A stretch of 64,000 nucleotides of DNA from Plecoglossus altivelis (lineage: Eukaryota > Chordata > Actinopteri > Osmeriformes > Plecoglossidae), in the NCBI GenBank assembly GCA_036571765.1, contig BROE01000006.1, positions 13,033,202-13,097,201 on the forward strand, written 5' to 3'. Shown here piece by piece: positions 22,384 through 33,371 of the stretch. The notes under the pieces were generated by a model. That model was not told where the DNA came from. It ran no database searches and saw nothing but the letters and a program-made list of their open reading frames with translations. The translations under genes and the position numbers were made by a program. Positions within the stretch are counted from its first letter, which is position 1. The number at the start of each line of letters is the position of its first letter.

Positions 22384-25300
22384 TCACTTCCCCCCGTACA
22401 TTCTCTCTATGTGGTGGAGATAGTGGTTCTTCAGCTCCTTCCTCTTCAGCTTGAAGGCGTCCGTAACCAGGCCTGTTTCTGGGGTCCACGGCTCAGGACT
22501 CAGGTGGACCTTCACAGGGATCTCAAACCTCTGCAGCTTGACTGGAGGAGGGGTACAGAGGGGAGGAGTTAAGGTAGGAGCCGGAGCCATCTTAGACTGG
22601 AGGGAAACGGCTAGCTGTCATATGGACAGTACAACACAAGGTTATTCAGGGCAATGGAATTATTCTAACAAGGCAAGTTAATAGCCATGTAGTCAAAATA
22701 CAAAAACGAGCAATACGAGTAGAACCAGCAATAAAAAAGAATTGCAATAGTACATCAACAATATCTCTAATAACGTAGCAAAAATACTAGCGGTGGAAAT
22801 GAATGGATCGTTTAGATTTCCACTCCAAAAAGCAATTCCATGACCAGATCCTAGTGTTGATACTCATGCTGCACACTAACTGCTGCTGGTGATATTGTTG
22901 GCCGTTCTTACTGGACGTGGCGACCTGGCGAATCTCCCTCAGGACCTCCCTCTCCATGTCAGGGTGGGTACACAGCTCCTCCCAGCTGCCCTCCACACCC
23001 CTCCGCCTGGCCAGGTCAGTCAGACTCTTCTGGTTAGGCACCACAAAGCTGATCACATAGTTCTGGTCACTGTGGAGGGGGTCAAGAGGTGAAAGGTTAG
23101 AGATCCGAGGACGTAGTTGACGGCTCAGGGATGTTGCGGGGTGTCATGGTGTCACCTGTTGGCGTAGGCACAGATGTTGTCAACGAGAGGGCATGTCTTC
23201 AGAGAGGACTCCACCTTGCCCAGAGACACGTACTCCCCAGCCTGCAGCTTCACCAGGTCCTTCTTACGGTCTGACACCACAAAACACTGAATCACACCCT
23301 GACCAGCAACAACAGCTTAAAGCCCATCTTTGTTTTTGGTGTGGCTTTCGTTGAAGCGTAAAAAGACTGAGCTCCTGAATGGATGTGAAGGTGAAGGCGG
23401 TTGTGCGCGGCACCTACCCACTATCTGCAGGCAGCCGTCAGGGTGGATCTCTCCCACATCCCCAGTGCAGAACCACCTCTGCCCACTGTCATCCACAAAG
23501 AAGTCCTGGTTGTTACTCTCCTTCCCATAGTAACCCATGGTGACGTTGTGACCGCCAATCAGGATCTCCCCACGTGGGTGGGGCTTGTCCCGCATGGTGT
23601 AGCCCCCTGGAGGGAAACGGGGGGGGGGGGGGGGGGGGGTCAGCAGGTGAGGAACAAACTAGAACATCTTCATGGTCATCTTAAATCAACACTGAATCAG
23701 TGTAGTTATCAGAAAGCCTTGTGAGTGGGTGTGTTTGTATGGTACCTTCCAGCCAGTCACGGAGTTTGACCTCACAGCATTTCAGCGGCGAGCCCACTCG
23801 ACCTGTGCTGTAATCTTCCACTGCACAGACCCAGAGACAGAACCCTTACATAAGAAACATGACCCCCCCTCTCTCTTCGTCCCCCCACCACCACCTCCAC
23901 CTCCCCTACCTAGAGTGATGGTTCCGGCTCCGCAGGTCTCAGTCAGCCCGTAGCCCTGGCCAACGGGGCAGCAGAAGCAGGCGTTCATGAAGAGCTGCGT
24001 GGCGGAGGAGAGCGGAGCTCCGCCGGACAGCATCATCCTCACCCGGCCTCCCAGAATGCTCTTCACTTTACGGAACAGTAGCCTGGACAGAGACAGAGAG
24101 ACGCACAGCCAACACAGTCAACACATACGTTTGTAGAACGTGCCTTTTAATGTGCGTTGTGTGTCTACCGCGATGCAACGTCACACAAGGCCTTACACGT
24201 TGCAGAGCGGCGCATCGTAGCCCTTCTTCATCTGCTCCAGCTTGTAGTTGTACCCAAGTTTGAACAGAGTCTTCTGAACGTAGCTCATCTCCTCCACTTT
24301 GCTCATCACATTCTTGTGAATGCGGTCCAAGATTTCCTGGTTTACAAGCAAACAAACATACTGACCGACCAAGGTAGCGGTATTCAGAGAGCCAATACAG
24401 AAAGAAACGATGGAAGAGAGACACGGTGAGGGAAAGACAACAGATACAAAATCACAGAAAGAAAGAAAGAAAAAGAAAGAGAGAGAGAAGAGCTGGGTCT
24501 TACAGGTACAGCAGCCATCAGGGTCGGTCTGAGCACAGTGCTGTCCCCTTTGCAGCCTCTCTTGATCTTGGTGGACTGGAAGGACACAAGAAGGACAAAC
24601 ATAAGGGCTAACCCAATCAGCTTGGAGGGCTGCAGGGGTCAGCTCCGCCCCCCGCACGAACCCTGCTGCCATTCATTACCTGATCAGACAGGGTCTGCGG
24701 GGACGAATACCCGATCCGACATCCGTACGCCACGCACGAGATCTCTGCGGTCAGCTCCAGCACGTGAGCCAGGGGCAGGTAGGCTATGTATGTGTCTGTA
24801 GACCTGTGTGTGTGTGGAGGGGGGGGGGACAGATCAGATTTGATTGATCAAGGACAGGAAGACAACTGATGACGTAACGACAAAGCAACGAAGGCGCAAA
24901 ACACAAGAGCCTGATTAGCTGACTGTGTATGCCATTGGGCAGTTGATTCGCTCATAAATTATGCCAGTGATGCAAACCTACCCTATCCAGTATTCGATTC
25001 ACAACTGCCTGTCATGCCAGAGATCAGGTTGCTTGGATTGAATCCTGACTCCCTTGCGCGCCGGTGGAGCCGCTTGTTACAGACCAAACAGCAATGTCAG
25101 AGGCTGGCCTCTCCACCTCCCTGTTCACTGCAACACAAACAGCCACACGATCCATGAACAGCCGGTACTACCACCAGCCATCTATCCGACAGCCTTCAAT
25201 AGCTCTTCTGGAAGGGCAGAAGCTCCAAGCTTTTTAGCACATGAACCACAGGCATGGGGAGGTGAGAGGGATGGTGACTCACAGTTTCGCTTCGCCCCCA

Positions 25301-26937
25301 GCTGCTCCACGAGCTGTGCATTGCTGTGGCATCCAGTCCCATAGCGGGTAGCCCTCAGCACTGAGCTTCACCTGGTCCACACAGATCACATGCTCCAGCC
25401 CCGGGATCTGAGGCAGCATGCCCTGAAGGAGGGGAGGGGGAGGGGAGGGGGAAGAGGTCGCAGGTCACAACAGCTGTACAGGATGCACCTGTCACCACAC
25501 TGCTGTGGCTCTGTGGAGCAGCTCTGTGGAGCAGCTCGGCTACACGATGAGACGACGCGGTTCTGCTACACCACTCGTGCTTAACACCTGCTTTCTGTCC
25601 TCAAATACCACGTCATCTCAGTCCATATCTTTCAGCCAATGAGCAGCGGAGGCATGGTTCCTACTTCCTTGTTGTTACACATGCATATGTTTCACTATGA
25701 CTGTTGAATTCATACATTTAGCAGATTCTTTTTTTTAATTTATAGCACATCAGTCATGAAATAAATCAAACAACATACAAAATACACACACACATATATA
25801 TCCGATAAAATGAATAAATCTAGCTTCTGATCCTGTAGATTTAAGGTGATGTGGCAGTTCCTTTTCACCTTTAGTTTGGTCTCCAGCAGTTCCACGCTGG
25901 TTATGAGGTGACTGACCCGGGTCTCATTCAGGCCGTACGCCACCGCCTCCTCTCCCAGGGTGGCGTAGAACGTCACCACTGCAAGGAGACACAACCAGAG
26001 GATGAGACCAGGCTGCTGTTCGGCTGCCGCGTCCAACAGCAGTCAGCAATCCTGCGCTCCTCGCATAAGCCAACAGCTCACGTTCACGCGGGTCGACTGG
26101 GCGGTTTACCGCCGAAACTCACAAGGGAAATTGTGTCTGAAGCAGGCCTGGGCGGCTATCATCCACTCCGCTCGGGTCTCACAGAAGATGGCCACGGTGC
26201 TTCGGGGCTCCAGTCCTAACGCTGCCAGCCCGCTGCCAAAATGAGCCACCCTGGTTTCCACTTCCTGGTAGGAGAGCCAGGTGTACTCTCCAAGAATGAG
26301 CTGGCAGAGATGGAGGAGCAGTCACTAACTGACAGCTGAGGAGGTTGTGTTAAGGGTGAACCTTTCACCACTTGCAGATCAAATAGCAGATTCCAAATGG
26401 TATATTCAATATATATATAATATATATATATAATAAATATATAAAATATATATATATCATATATATAATATATATATATGTATATCTAATATATATATTA
26501 TATATAATATATATATAAAATATATATATATATAATATATATATATGCACATTTTAAAAATAAATGATATCCCTACGTACCTTTTTGAAGACCTTCCCAC
26601 TCGGCTGAGTCTCATTCTCGTGCTTCAAGACCTCTCTGGTGCCCAGGCAGTCAGCCTGACCAAACAGCTGCACAGCCCTATCGAACAGCTTATCCAGCGT
26701 GTCCTTCCCAGGGAAGTCCTCCCTCACTAGGGTCTGGAAGCTGTCCACCGTCCGGTACGGGCCCTGGGCACAGCCCGTGGTGGAGCGGGCCTTGACCGCG
26801 CTCACTCTGGCCTTCCTCTGGGCTGCGCCTGACAGGTAGTACCAGGGCAGGAAGGAGATCACAGAGTAGAGCCACACTAGGAGGTGCACCGGAAACAGGA
26901 GGAGGGACTGGAGAGGAGACTCAGACTGGAGATCCAT
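22384..26937 (-). CDS. acsl4: Long-chain acyl-CoA synthetase 4 (two exons damaged)
   Basis: ACSL4 activates polyunsaturated fatty acids, arachidonate above all, to acyl-CoA at ER, peroxisome and mitochondria-associated membranes. Coding exons (minus): 26937-26581, 26300-26123, 25978-25869, 25422-25283, 25127-24982, 24803-24680, 24575-24504, 24336-24197, 24082-23910, 23820-23746, 23606-23418, 23270-23156, 23069-22912, 22541-22384. The N-terminus has one hydrophobic anchor (LLLFPVHLLVWLYSVISFLP). Family motifs include YATLGEEAVAYGLNE, AYLPLAHVLELTAE, MMLSGGAPLSS, GQGYGLTETCGAGT, WFCTGDVGEIHPDG, DRKKDLVKLQAGEYVSLGK and the end HIERMYGGK. Exons 25422-25283 and 25127-24982 each carry a net +1 shift, and the latter holds the AMP-binding P-loop (TSGSTG is still visible). 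Identity as ACSL4 rather than ACSL3 rests on synteny with nxt2/psmd10 and the short N-terminus. A minus-strand AATAAA lies at 20908-20903. Confidence 0.9.
23620..23639. repeat. Poly-G homopolymer in acsl4 intron
   Basis: A run of about 19 consecutive G lies 13 bases upstream of acsl4 exon 23606-23418. On the transcribed strand it is a poly-C polypyrimidine tract before the acceptor. Its exact length is likely to be uncertain in any assembly. Confidence 0.85.
26399..26547. repeat. (TA)n-rich microsatellite
   Basis: About 150 bp of ATAT with short interruptions in the acsl4 intron between exons 26937-26581 and 26300-26123. It is prone to cruciform formation and to assembly error. Confidence 0.93.
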
Positions 26938-26961
26938 GCCGGCCACCGTGAGGATCGAGGG
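26938..26961 (-). promoter_or_regulatory. acsl4: acsl4 5'UTR portion of the first coding exon
   Basis: A likely acceptor (CCCCCACAG followed by CCCTCGATCC) at 26962 would start this exon 24 nt before the ATG at 26937. The 26962-28442 interval is then intron 1, AT-rich and without a recognisable gene. Confidence 0.5.
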
Positions 26962-28442
26962 CTGTGGGGGTGCTTCAAACGGGGGCTGACTTTAGGATGA
27001 AGATCTTTAGACGACGTCCACCTGGATGAGACAGCGTGCTGGAAGGCGAGAGGAAGAAAGTCAGGCAACCAAGTTGAGGCAGGGTCAAGTCAAAACAAAA
27101 TGGTGCGCATGCGGAGCCAGCTGTTTATCGCGTGCGTCAGTATCTGGATTTTATGAGGAAACAATCATGTGATATCAATGCCGCAGTAAAGGGGAAGCAA
27201 GGCGTTCCCACAACGGCACAACAACCAGAGGTCAACAGACATCCACGCTAGGTCTTGTTGTTACTAACGTTAACATCTCCACAGCATCGCTAGCTAGATA
27301 CAGAGAAGACAAGGTCGCACAACACTTGGCTTCAACACCCTGTTTGCAATGTAAGCATGACAGCTGCAGAAATGGCTCAAACAAATGGGATTTCAAATGC
27401 AAAAATACAGAAACACTCTGAGGAGACAGTTTTCTCAGTGACATACCCGCCTCTTCTGCTGAACACCAACATCAACACTCTCTATGTCAGGGCCAAGTCC
27501 CCTTTCCTGGTCATATACACGGAATGCACCTCAACAGTGTTGACTTGCTTCCTCCCCCTGCATCCTTAATGAGTCCTTTCCCTCCCTTGCCGCAGAGGTA
27601 GGCCAGTTGACCGAACAGTCATGCTAAGCTGAAGGACAGGTGACAGAAGCCGAGGGCACAGCCGCACTAACATTGAGACACACCCCAGTGGCCAACAGTC
27701 CAAGCCCTTTGGACTGAAGAGGATAGAGGCTATCAACCAATGACATCAGCTTCCCAGCTCACCCCACTAACAGGCCATATGATAGGCCACTCTGGGGCAT
27801 CCAGTCTCAGCTATACATAGATGCACCGGGTGAAAACCAACAGCACTGATCCAATTAAGGATGTTTTTATATTCCCATCAATTCAAACCTCTTTCTAGGA
27901 TAGACATCGTTACATTTAGATAGACATTACATTCATTTTAAGAGAGGCACTGTAGTGGGGTATGCAGTTGAACCCACGGAGGAGCCAGTTCCTCATCACC
28001 ATTTTATGTGTTACTGAACACTGTTAGCAAACAAACAAGTCGTGGAACATTGAAAAAAGTGTCAGTATCAGTCATCGTTGTCAAATTTGTCAAACGACAA
28101 GCAAAGGCAGATAATAATCCCTATCTTGGAGCATCATGCTTTCACACTCAAGTATGCTATGCTACAGTACGTAGATTGCTGCAATTAAATACATCGTGGT
28201 TGTGATTAGACTCCGAACAACCGGGTGGAAGTGGAACATTATATTTAGCTAACTCAAAAATTAGCCGGTACACCAGGAAACGTTATCACCACCCTTGCTG
28301 ATGTTAGAAGACGTCATTGACAGACCACATGCATACTATTCAATTTAAAGCCACTTATCTGTTAAAGGATAACAGCGGCATTAATAAGATTATTGTAACC
28401 TGCTAGTGATACAGGGATTATCTAGCTGGGTTAAATTCTTAC

Positions 28443-28640
28443 CTCAGGTAACGTTCGCCAATACAGATCAGCCAATGTCTTGCCAAGGGAAATGACCGAA
28501 AGTTACCTCGTCTGACCGGGTAGTAGGGGAACCCGGAAATACTACGTCATCTCATTCCATATTTTTCAGCCAATGAGCAAAGGAGGCGTGGTTCTTACAT
28601 CCTGGTTACTAATGCACGTATATCACGATACCGTAATCGT
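28443..28640 (-). promoter_or_regulatory. acsl4: acsl4 non-coding first exon and proximal promoter
   Basis: Minus-strand donor CCTGAG followed by GTAAGAATT at 28442. Just upstream lies a promoter-like block at 28541-28602 containing a CRE-like TACGTCA, a CCAAT on the plus strand (CAGCCAATGAG) and a GGAGGCGTGG box. A close copy of this block occurs at 25603-25690 inside the gene (see findings). The start site is not defined. Confidence 0.5.
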
Positions 28641-29290
28641 TCTATCATGACCGCTTTTTTCAAATCATGTATTAATTTAGGTCTGCAGTTCAATGCACTG
28701 CAATAGAGATGTACCAGATTATGTTGTAACGCTTTACAAATGACAAGTGTCATAAATTAAATATTTAAAGTAATTATTTTGGATCAAGCATTGATGTACG
28801 GTATTCATGTTACCGTACAGAAAGCTTCCGTCTTCAGTGATGTGGATCTACTATATAAAGCTCTTCGCGAGGCTACAATGTACACTCTACATTAAGTAAC
28901 GCTAGAAAGATGCACATCAGTCGTAATCCAAGCAGGCGAATATCAGTAAATGTATGTCATGCATCGCTCTGCTACTTCTAAGGTAGGGGAAGGCTAGGAA
29001 ATTGAAGATGTACTCATTCATGTGTTCTAGATAATCAGACATGACAAACAAATGTGATGTACACAGCGTGCCATTTATTACTTTAGGTCCAACCAGATGT
29101 AAATGGTCCATTAGAATTCAAAAAGCACAAGATTCCCTTCCAAAGCACAGCCTTCCAGTTCCAATAAAACATGTACAAACGTTTTGAAGGAAACGAAAAA
29201 CAGCTGTGTTTTTCCGCCCTCACAAAATGAATGATTCAGTCCAACCCAGCCCCCAAATCCAGGTGTCTTTGATGTGGAGCCTTTTTGTCC

Positions 29291-30941
29291 TCACTTCTTG
29301 CCCTCTACCATGATAATGTGGTAACCAAATTTGGTCTTGACAGGAGGATCTGTGTACACGGGTTTGTCCATAGAGCTGATGGGCAGGGCGAACGCTGCGT
29401 CCTGGAAAGGCCCCACCATGGATCCCCTCGTCATCCACCCCAGGTCACCCTGTCATAAACACCAACAGCAGTCACACACTCCCATCTGGGGGCCAAACAC
29501 TGACACCAGACAATAAAACACATCATTTCAAGATGATTTGCAAGTTAACAAAGCCCAACATGGTTTCATCCCAAAAAAAGGGAATAGACCGCCATCTAGT
29601 GGAACACATGGGGTGCAGCATATTTACAGGCGACACTCCCTGCATGTGAAGGTAGGCAGAAATCGGGATGCAGTGTTTACAGGGTTTACATGTACAGGGA
29701 TGCACGGTGCATCATCACACACCCAAGGATACCGCACGCTGTGTTGGCATATCGCAGAGGCAGAGCAGGGTGCTTGTGGATACAGTGGCACAGTAGAATG
29801 ACTTTAACATCGAAGTCCTTCGGGGATGTGTGTGATGTGATGAGTGTGGGCTGGAATTCTTACTCCTTGTCTGGCTTTGTCTTCGCTGTACTGGGATGCT
29901 ACTTCGCTGAATCGAACCCCTGCTTTCAGTTTCTCCATTGCCTCCACACTTTTGCCATGTTTTTCACATAAGATGTGTCGCACCTAATAGAGACACACAA
30001 CCACACAACAGTAAAGCACAATATTACATAATATGATCCACTTGTATTTTTAAGATTGGGTACAGCCAGAAGCACCAGATACCACCTCACTTTTTAGTGT
30101 GGGGATGCATTTATTTAAAAATGTATGACAAAGTAAAAACTATTTATACAACTTGGAAACTGAACAGCAAGTCATCACACTAACACTCCAGAAACGTTCA
30201 CTGATAATGACCTGTCTGGAGTTTTTCACTTCAACGCTAGTCTGATCAAATAATTGCCTGGTTCATGTGTTAAAATTAGTTGCAACAGGGGTGATAGCAA
30301 AAACATACAGATACAGTAGATAGCTTTCCAGGAACAATGTAGGCCACCCCCATACCACATGATCAGTGCTGTTGAACCCTGCTCCAGGACAACTACTTAC
30401 TGTACCGTTTCCTGGACACTATATCTGCTCTCTATATTCTTCAGTTGACTGCTGCGATAGTGACAAACACACACGTAGCGTCAAACAACTGGCTGTTAGG
30501 CTGGTTATCCAGTAGCAATATCTGGTGTTCGTTAACAAGCCATCCATACAATCACATGTACAGTTAGCTTGCTAACAAATTACCTTCACAGCAGTTCCTC
30601 CTTTTGGAGTCTTCTCCTTCTTTTCTGTCTCGCCACCTCCCGAGGCACCAGCACCTGAGCAACAGTAACTGTAATCGTCACTGATTACATTCATTCAACA
30701 TATGGCAGTAAGTAACATTGTTCATGTGTACTACTGCTAGCTAACCAAAAATCTTTTTGCTAGCTGAGTAGCTAGCTACAGTAGTTAGCCTAAGATTTGG
30801 AACCTTACGATTTTGCGAGATCGTAGCTTTAGCTCAAGTGTGCTAGATATTCACCCAAACTACTGATAAAATAAGCAAATTATCCTCAAATAAATAGTCC
30901 TAACCTTTGCCACCCTTGCCACCTTTCCCTTTTGGTGGCAT
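29291..30941 (-). CDS. pin4: Parvulin-type peptidyl-prolyl isomerase PIN4
   Basis: PIN4 (Par14) is a parvulin cis-trans prolyl isomerase linked to pre-rRNA processing and chromatin in human. Four exons (minus): 30941-30905, 30654-30584, 29983-29864, 29449-29291, totalling 387 nt or 128 aa (human 131). The Lys/Gly-rich basic N-terminus MPPKGKGGKGGK is followed by the PPIase core: VKVRHILCEKHGK, FSEVASQYSEDKARQGGDLGW, MTRGSMVGPFQDAAFALP, and the end TKFGYHIIMVEGKK. No WW domain is present, which separates it from PIN1. A minus-strand AATAAA at 29079-29074 gives a short 3'UTR. The 5' end faces the NEK gene 474 bp away. Confidence 0.97.
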
Positions 30942-31415
30942 TTTGAGCAAGTGTAAGAGCAAAGTAGGTACAAGTTATTCTATTTGAGCTGTTCTGTCGG
31001 ACTGTAAATGCGGTTGCTCGATCAGCTCACCACATCTACGCAGACTCGAGCGCTCCACCACATCCTTCACGTTTACCACTATGCAGTATTTCCTGTTTAG
31101 CACCCATCAACTTATATTCGACCACAAACGTTAAATGTTTACGCCAAAAACGGCTCACCGATGCATGCACACTGACGTAGTAATTTACAAATAAAACAGT
31201 GTTTACCGATTAGTTTTTTCTATCTGTTAACGTTTTGACCAATAGAAATGCTGGTTACAAGTGCTGAGGCAAACTAGGTTACTATGGGGATGACACCAAA
31301 CACTGACAGGTGAATTTATATTATTTAGCGCCCCAGGCTTTCTCCGGTTTTACACCCGTTCGATTATTTCTTCATAAAATGGCACCTTAAAATTGAAGAT
31401 AAAACTTGATCTGAT
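30942..31415. promoter_or_regulatory. Intergenic promoter region between pin4 and the NEK gene
   Basis: A 474-bp gap separates the divergent start codons. It is CpG-containing around 31010-31070 (TGCGGTTGCTCGATC, ACGCAGACTCGAGCGC), and ACTGACGTAG occurs at 31169. Shared promoter function is inferred from arrangement. Confidence 0.5.
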
Positions 31416-33371
31416 ATGGAAATGTACGAGAGCATTCTTTGTCTGGGCCGCGGGGGATCAGCAGACGTATTTCTAATGAGACATGTAGAATCCAAGCACC
31501 TACATGCAGTGAAGAGAATTCAAACTGATGATTCTCACAAGGCCAGGACAGAGAAGGCAATCCTACAGGAAGCTGCAATCATCAGGAGACTGAAGCACCC
31601 CCACATTGTAAAGTTCAAAGAGGCTTTTCTAAACTCAAAGGATAACTGTATCTATATAGTTATGGACTACTGTGATGGTGGAACATTGGATGACAAAGTC
31701 AAAGAGAGAAGCACGGACAACTATTTCTCAGAGAATATTATCATGGTTTGGTTTGTACAAATCGTCATGGCTGTAGACTACATACACGTGGCCAAAATAC
31801 TGCACAGGGACATTAAAACCTCAAACATGCTATTGACAAAGGGAGGTGTGGTGAAGGTGGGGGACTTTGGGATATCTAAGATAATGACTGACACAGTTGA
31901 CATGGCTCGTACGTGCGTCGGCACGCCCAGTTACCTCAGCCCGGAGTTGTGCCAGGACGTCCCATACAGCACCAAATCAGACATCTGGGCTCTTGGCTGC
32001 TTACTGTTCGAGCTCTGCTCTCTCAGCCCCCCCTTTACAGCCTCTAACCTCCTCAGTCTGTTCTACAAGATCATCAAAGGGCAGTACAGGCCTGTGCCAG
32101 AAGTGTTCTCAGCCAACATCTCCTCTCTGATTCAGAGGATGCTCTGCTCTGCTCCAGAGAGCAGGCCGAGCGCCGCCGCCATACTGAGCGCCACCTACGT
32201 CCAGGAGCATCTCAGAGAGTTCCTCAGAGAGAGGGAGACAGAGGTCCAAATGGATTCTCAATCCACACACCCCTCAAATGGGAGCTGTTGTTCTACAAGC
32301 GCGACATCCAGTGTCGAGGAGAGCGGGAGGGAAACCTGGGTGGGAGGACCCAAGGACTGGACAATAGGCTCTGCTCTCCCCTCTGTGGGCCCTGAGCAGC
32401 ACAGAGAGGAGCATGAGGAGGAAGATGCAGGTGTCCCAGTGGAGCCCTGCCCCCTGAGGGAAGACGAGGACGGGGGGAGATCTGACTACTCGTCCGACTT
32501 TGATGACGACCAGAGCGTGTCGTCTGTAGAGGAGCTTGGGGAGCAGGGCCAGGGCACCCCTGGGAACTCTCCCAAGGAAGACCTCGTGATGGAATCTGAT
32601 GGTAAACAGGAAAGCTATGGAGACAGTTCTCTCATTGATTTCTCGATTTTCAAGTTGTGGATAACCAGCTCTGCTCCTGCGAGTTAACCTAGTGCCCTGC
32701 CGACCTGATTCAGTTAGCAGGAAGACAAGTCGAAGTGGTGTGACTGGGCTAATCTGGAACATGAACTCTCACAACCTGTTCTGGTGCATTTTAATTGTCA
32801 GACACGGGGCACTTCTGATACATCGCTGTCTCACTAATACTCACATTGTGATGATCTGTTTTCAGTTCGTCCTGACGCAGCGATGCAAGGGGAGTATCCT
32901 GATGACTTTGAAGAGGAGGAAGAGGACGATGAGATGGGTGTTGTTCACAGTGCCCGGGCTGCCTTGGAGCTGACGGTGGAGGGATGCGGAGATGTTTTGG
33001 AGGAGGAGTATCAGCTGAAAGATGCTGGCGGTTGGCCCGTCACTCTGAAGACACTTAGGGAGCAGTGCATCATGGGTAAGCACATCACTCATATACCAGG
33101 TAGAAGTGGACAGATGTTCTATAGATGTACTCATGTTGTCAGCGGGGTTATCATAAGAAGATTGCAATGCAACAACAGAAAATTCTTTTTTAAACGTATG
33201 TATATCTGTGTTTTAGATGACGTCGGCCTCTCTCTCTATGAGGAGATCAAAGAACACTTTGAGAATGGCTTGAGCCCTCAAGACTTGAAACCCCAGTTCG
33301 AGCACAAAGTCAGATTAGAAACACTGGAAACTTGCCATCTCATATTCACTATTGACCAAGAGGCAGAGTAG
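31416..33371 (+). CDS. NEK-family serine/threonine kinase
   Basis: Three exons, 31416-32601, 32866-33075 and 33217-33371, join in frame (1551 nt, 516 aa). The first exon would otherwise read on to a stop at 32687, but it has a good donor (GATG followed by GTAAAC) that matches the downstream phase. The kinase domain fills residues 1-270: Gly loop LGRGGSAD, AVKRI lysine, YIVMDYCDGGTLD hinge, catalytic HRDIKTSN, DFG in KVGDFGISK, and activation segment CVGTPSYLSPELC, all NEK-like. The 250-residue tail is acidic (SDYSSDFDDDQSVSS, EYPDDFEEEEEDDE) with no catalytic signature. Length and tail resemble NEK3 or the fish gene called nek12; I cannot decide between them. A putative AATAAA is at 33900-33905. 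It is probably a microtubule/cilia-associated kinase like its family, but that is inference. Confidence 0.88.

Noticed and set aside
24434..24495. GAAA/GAGA run in acsl4 as a separate element
   Set aside because: A short purine run of the kind found throughout the introns; on the coding strand it is an ordinary pyrimidine tract in the intron following exon 24575-24504.
32274..32762. 162-codon minus-strand frame opposite the NEK tail
   Set aside because: It is an antisense shadow of the acidic, serine-rich NEK C-terminal exon.
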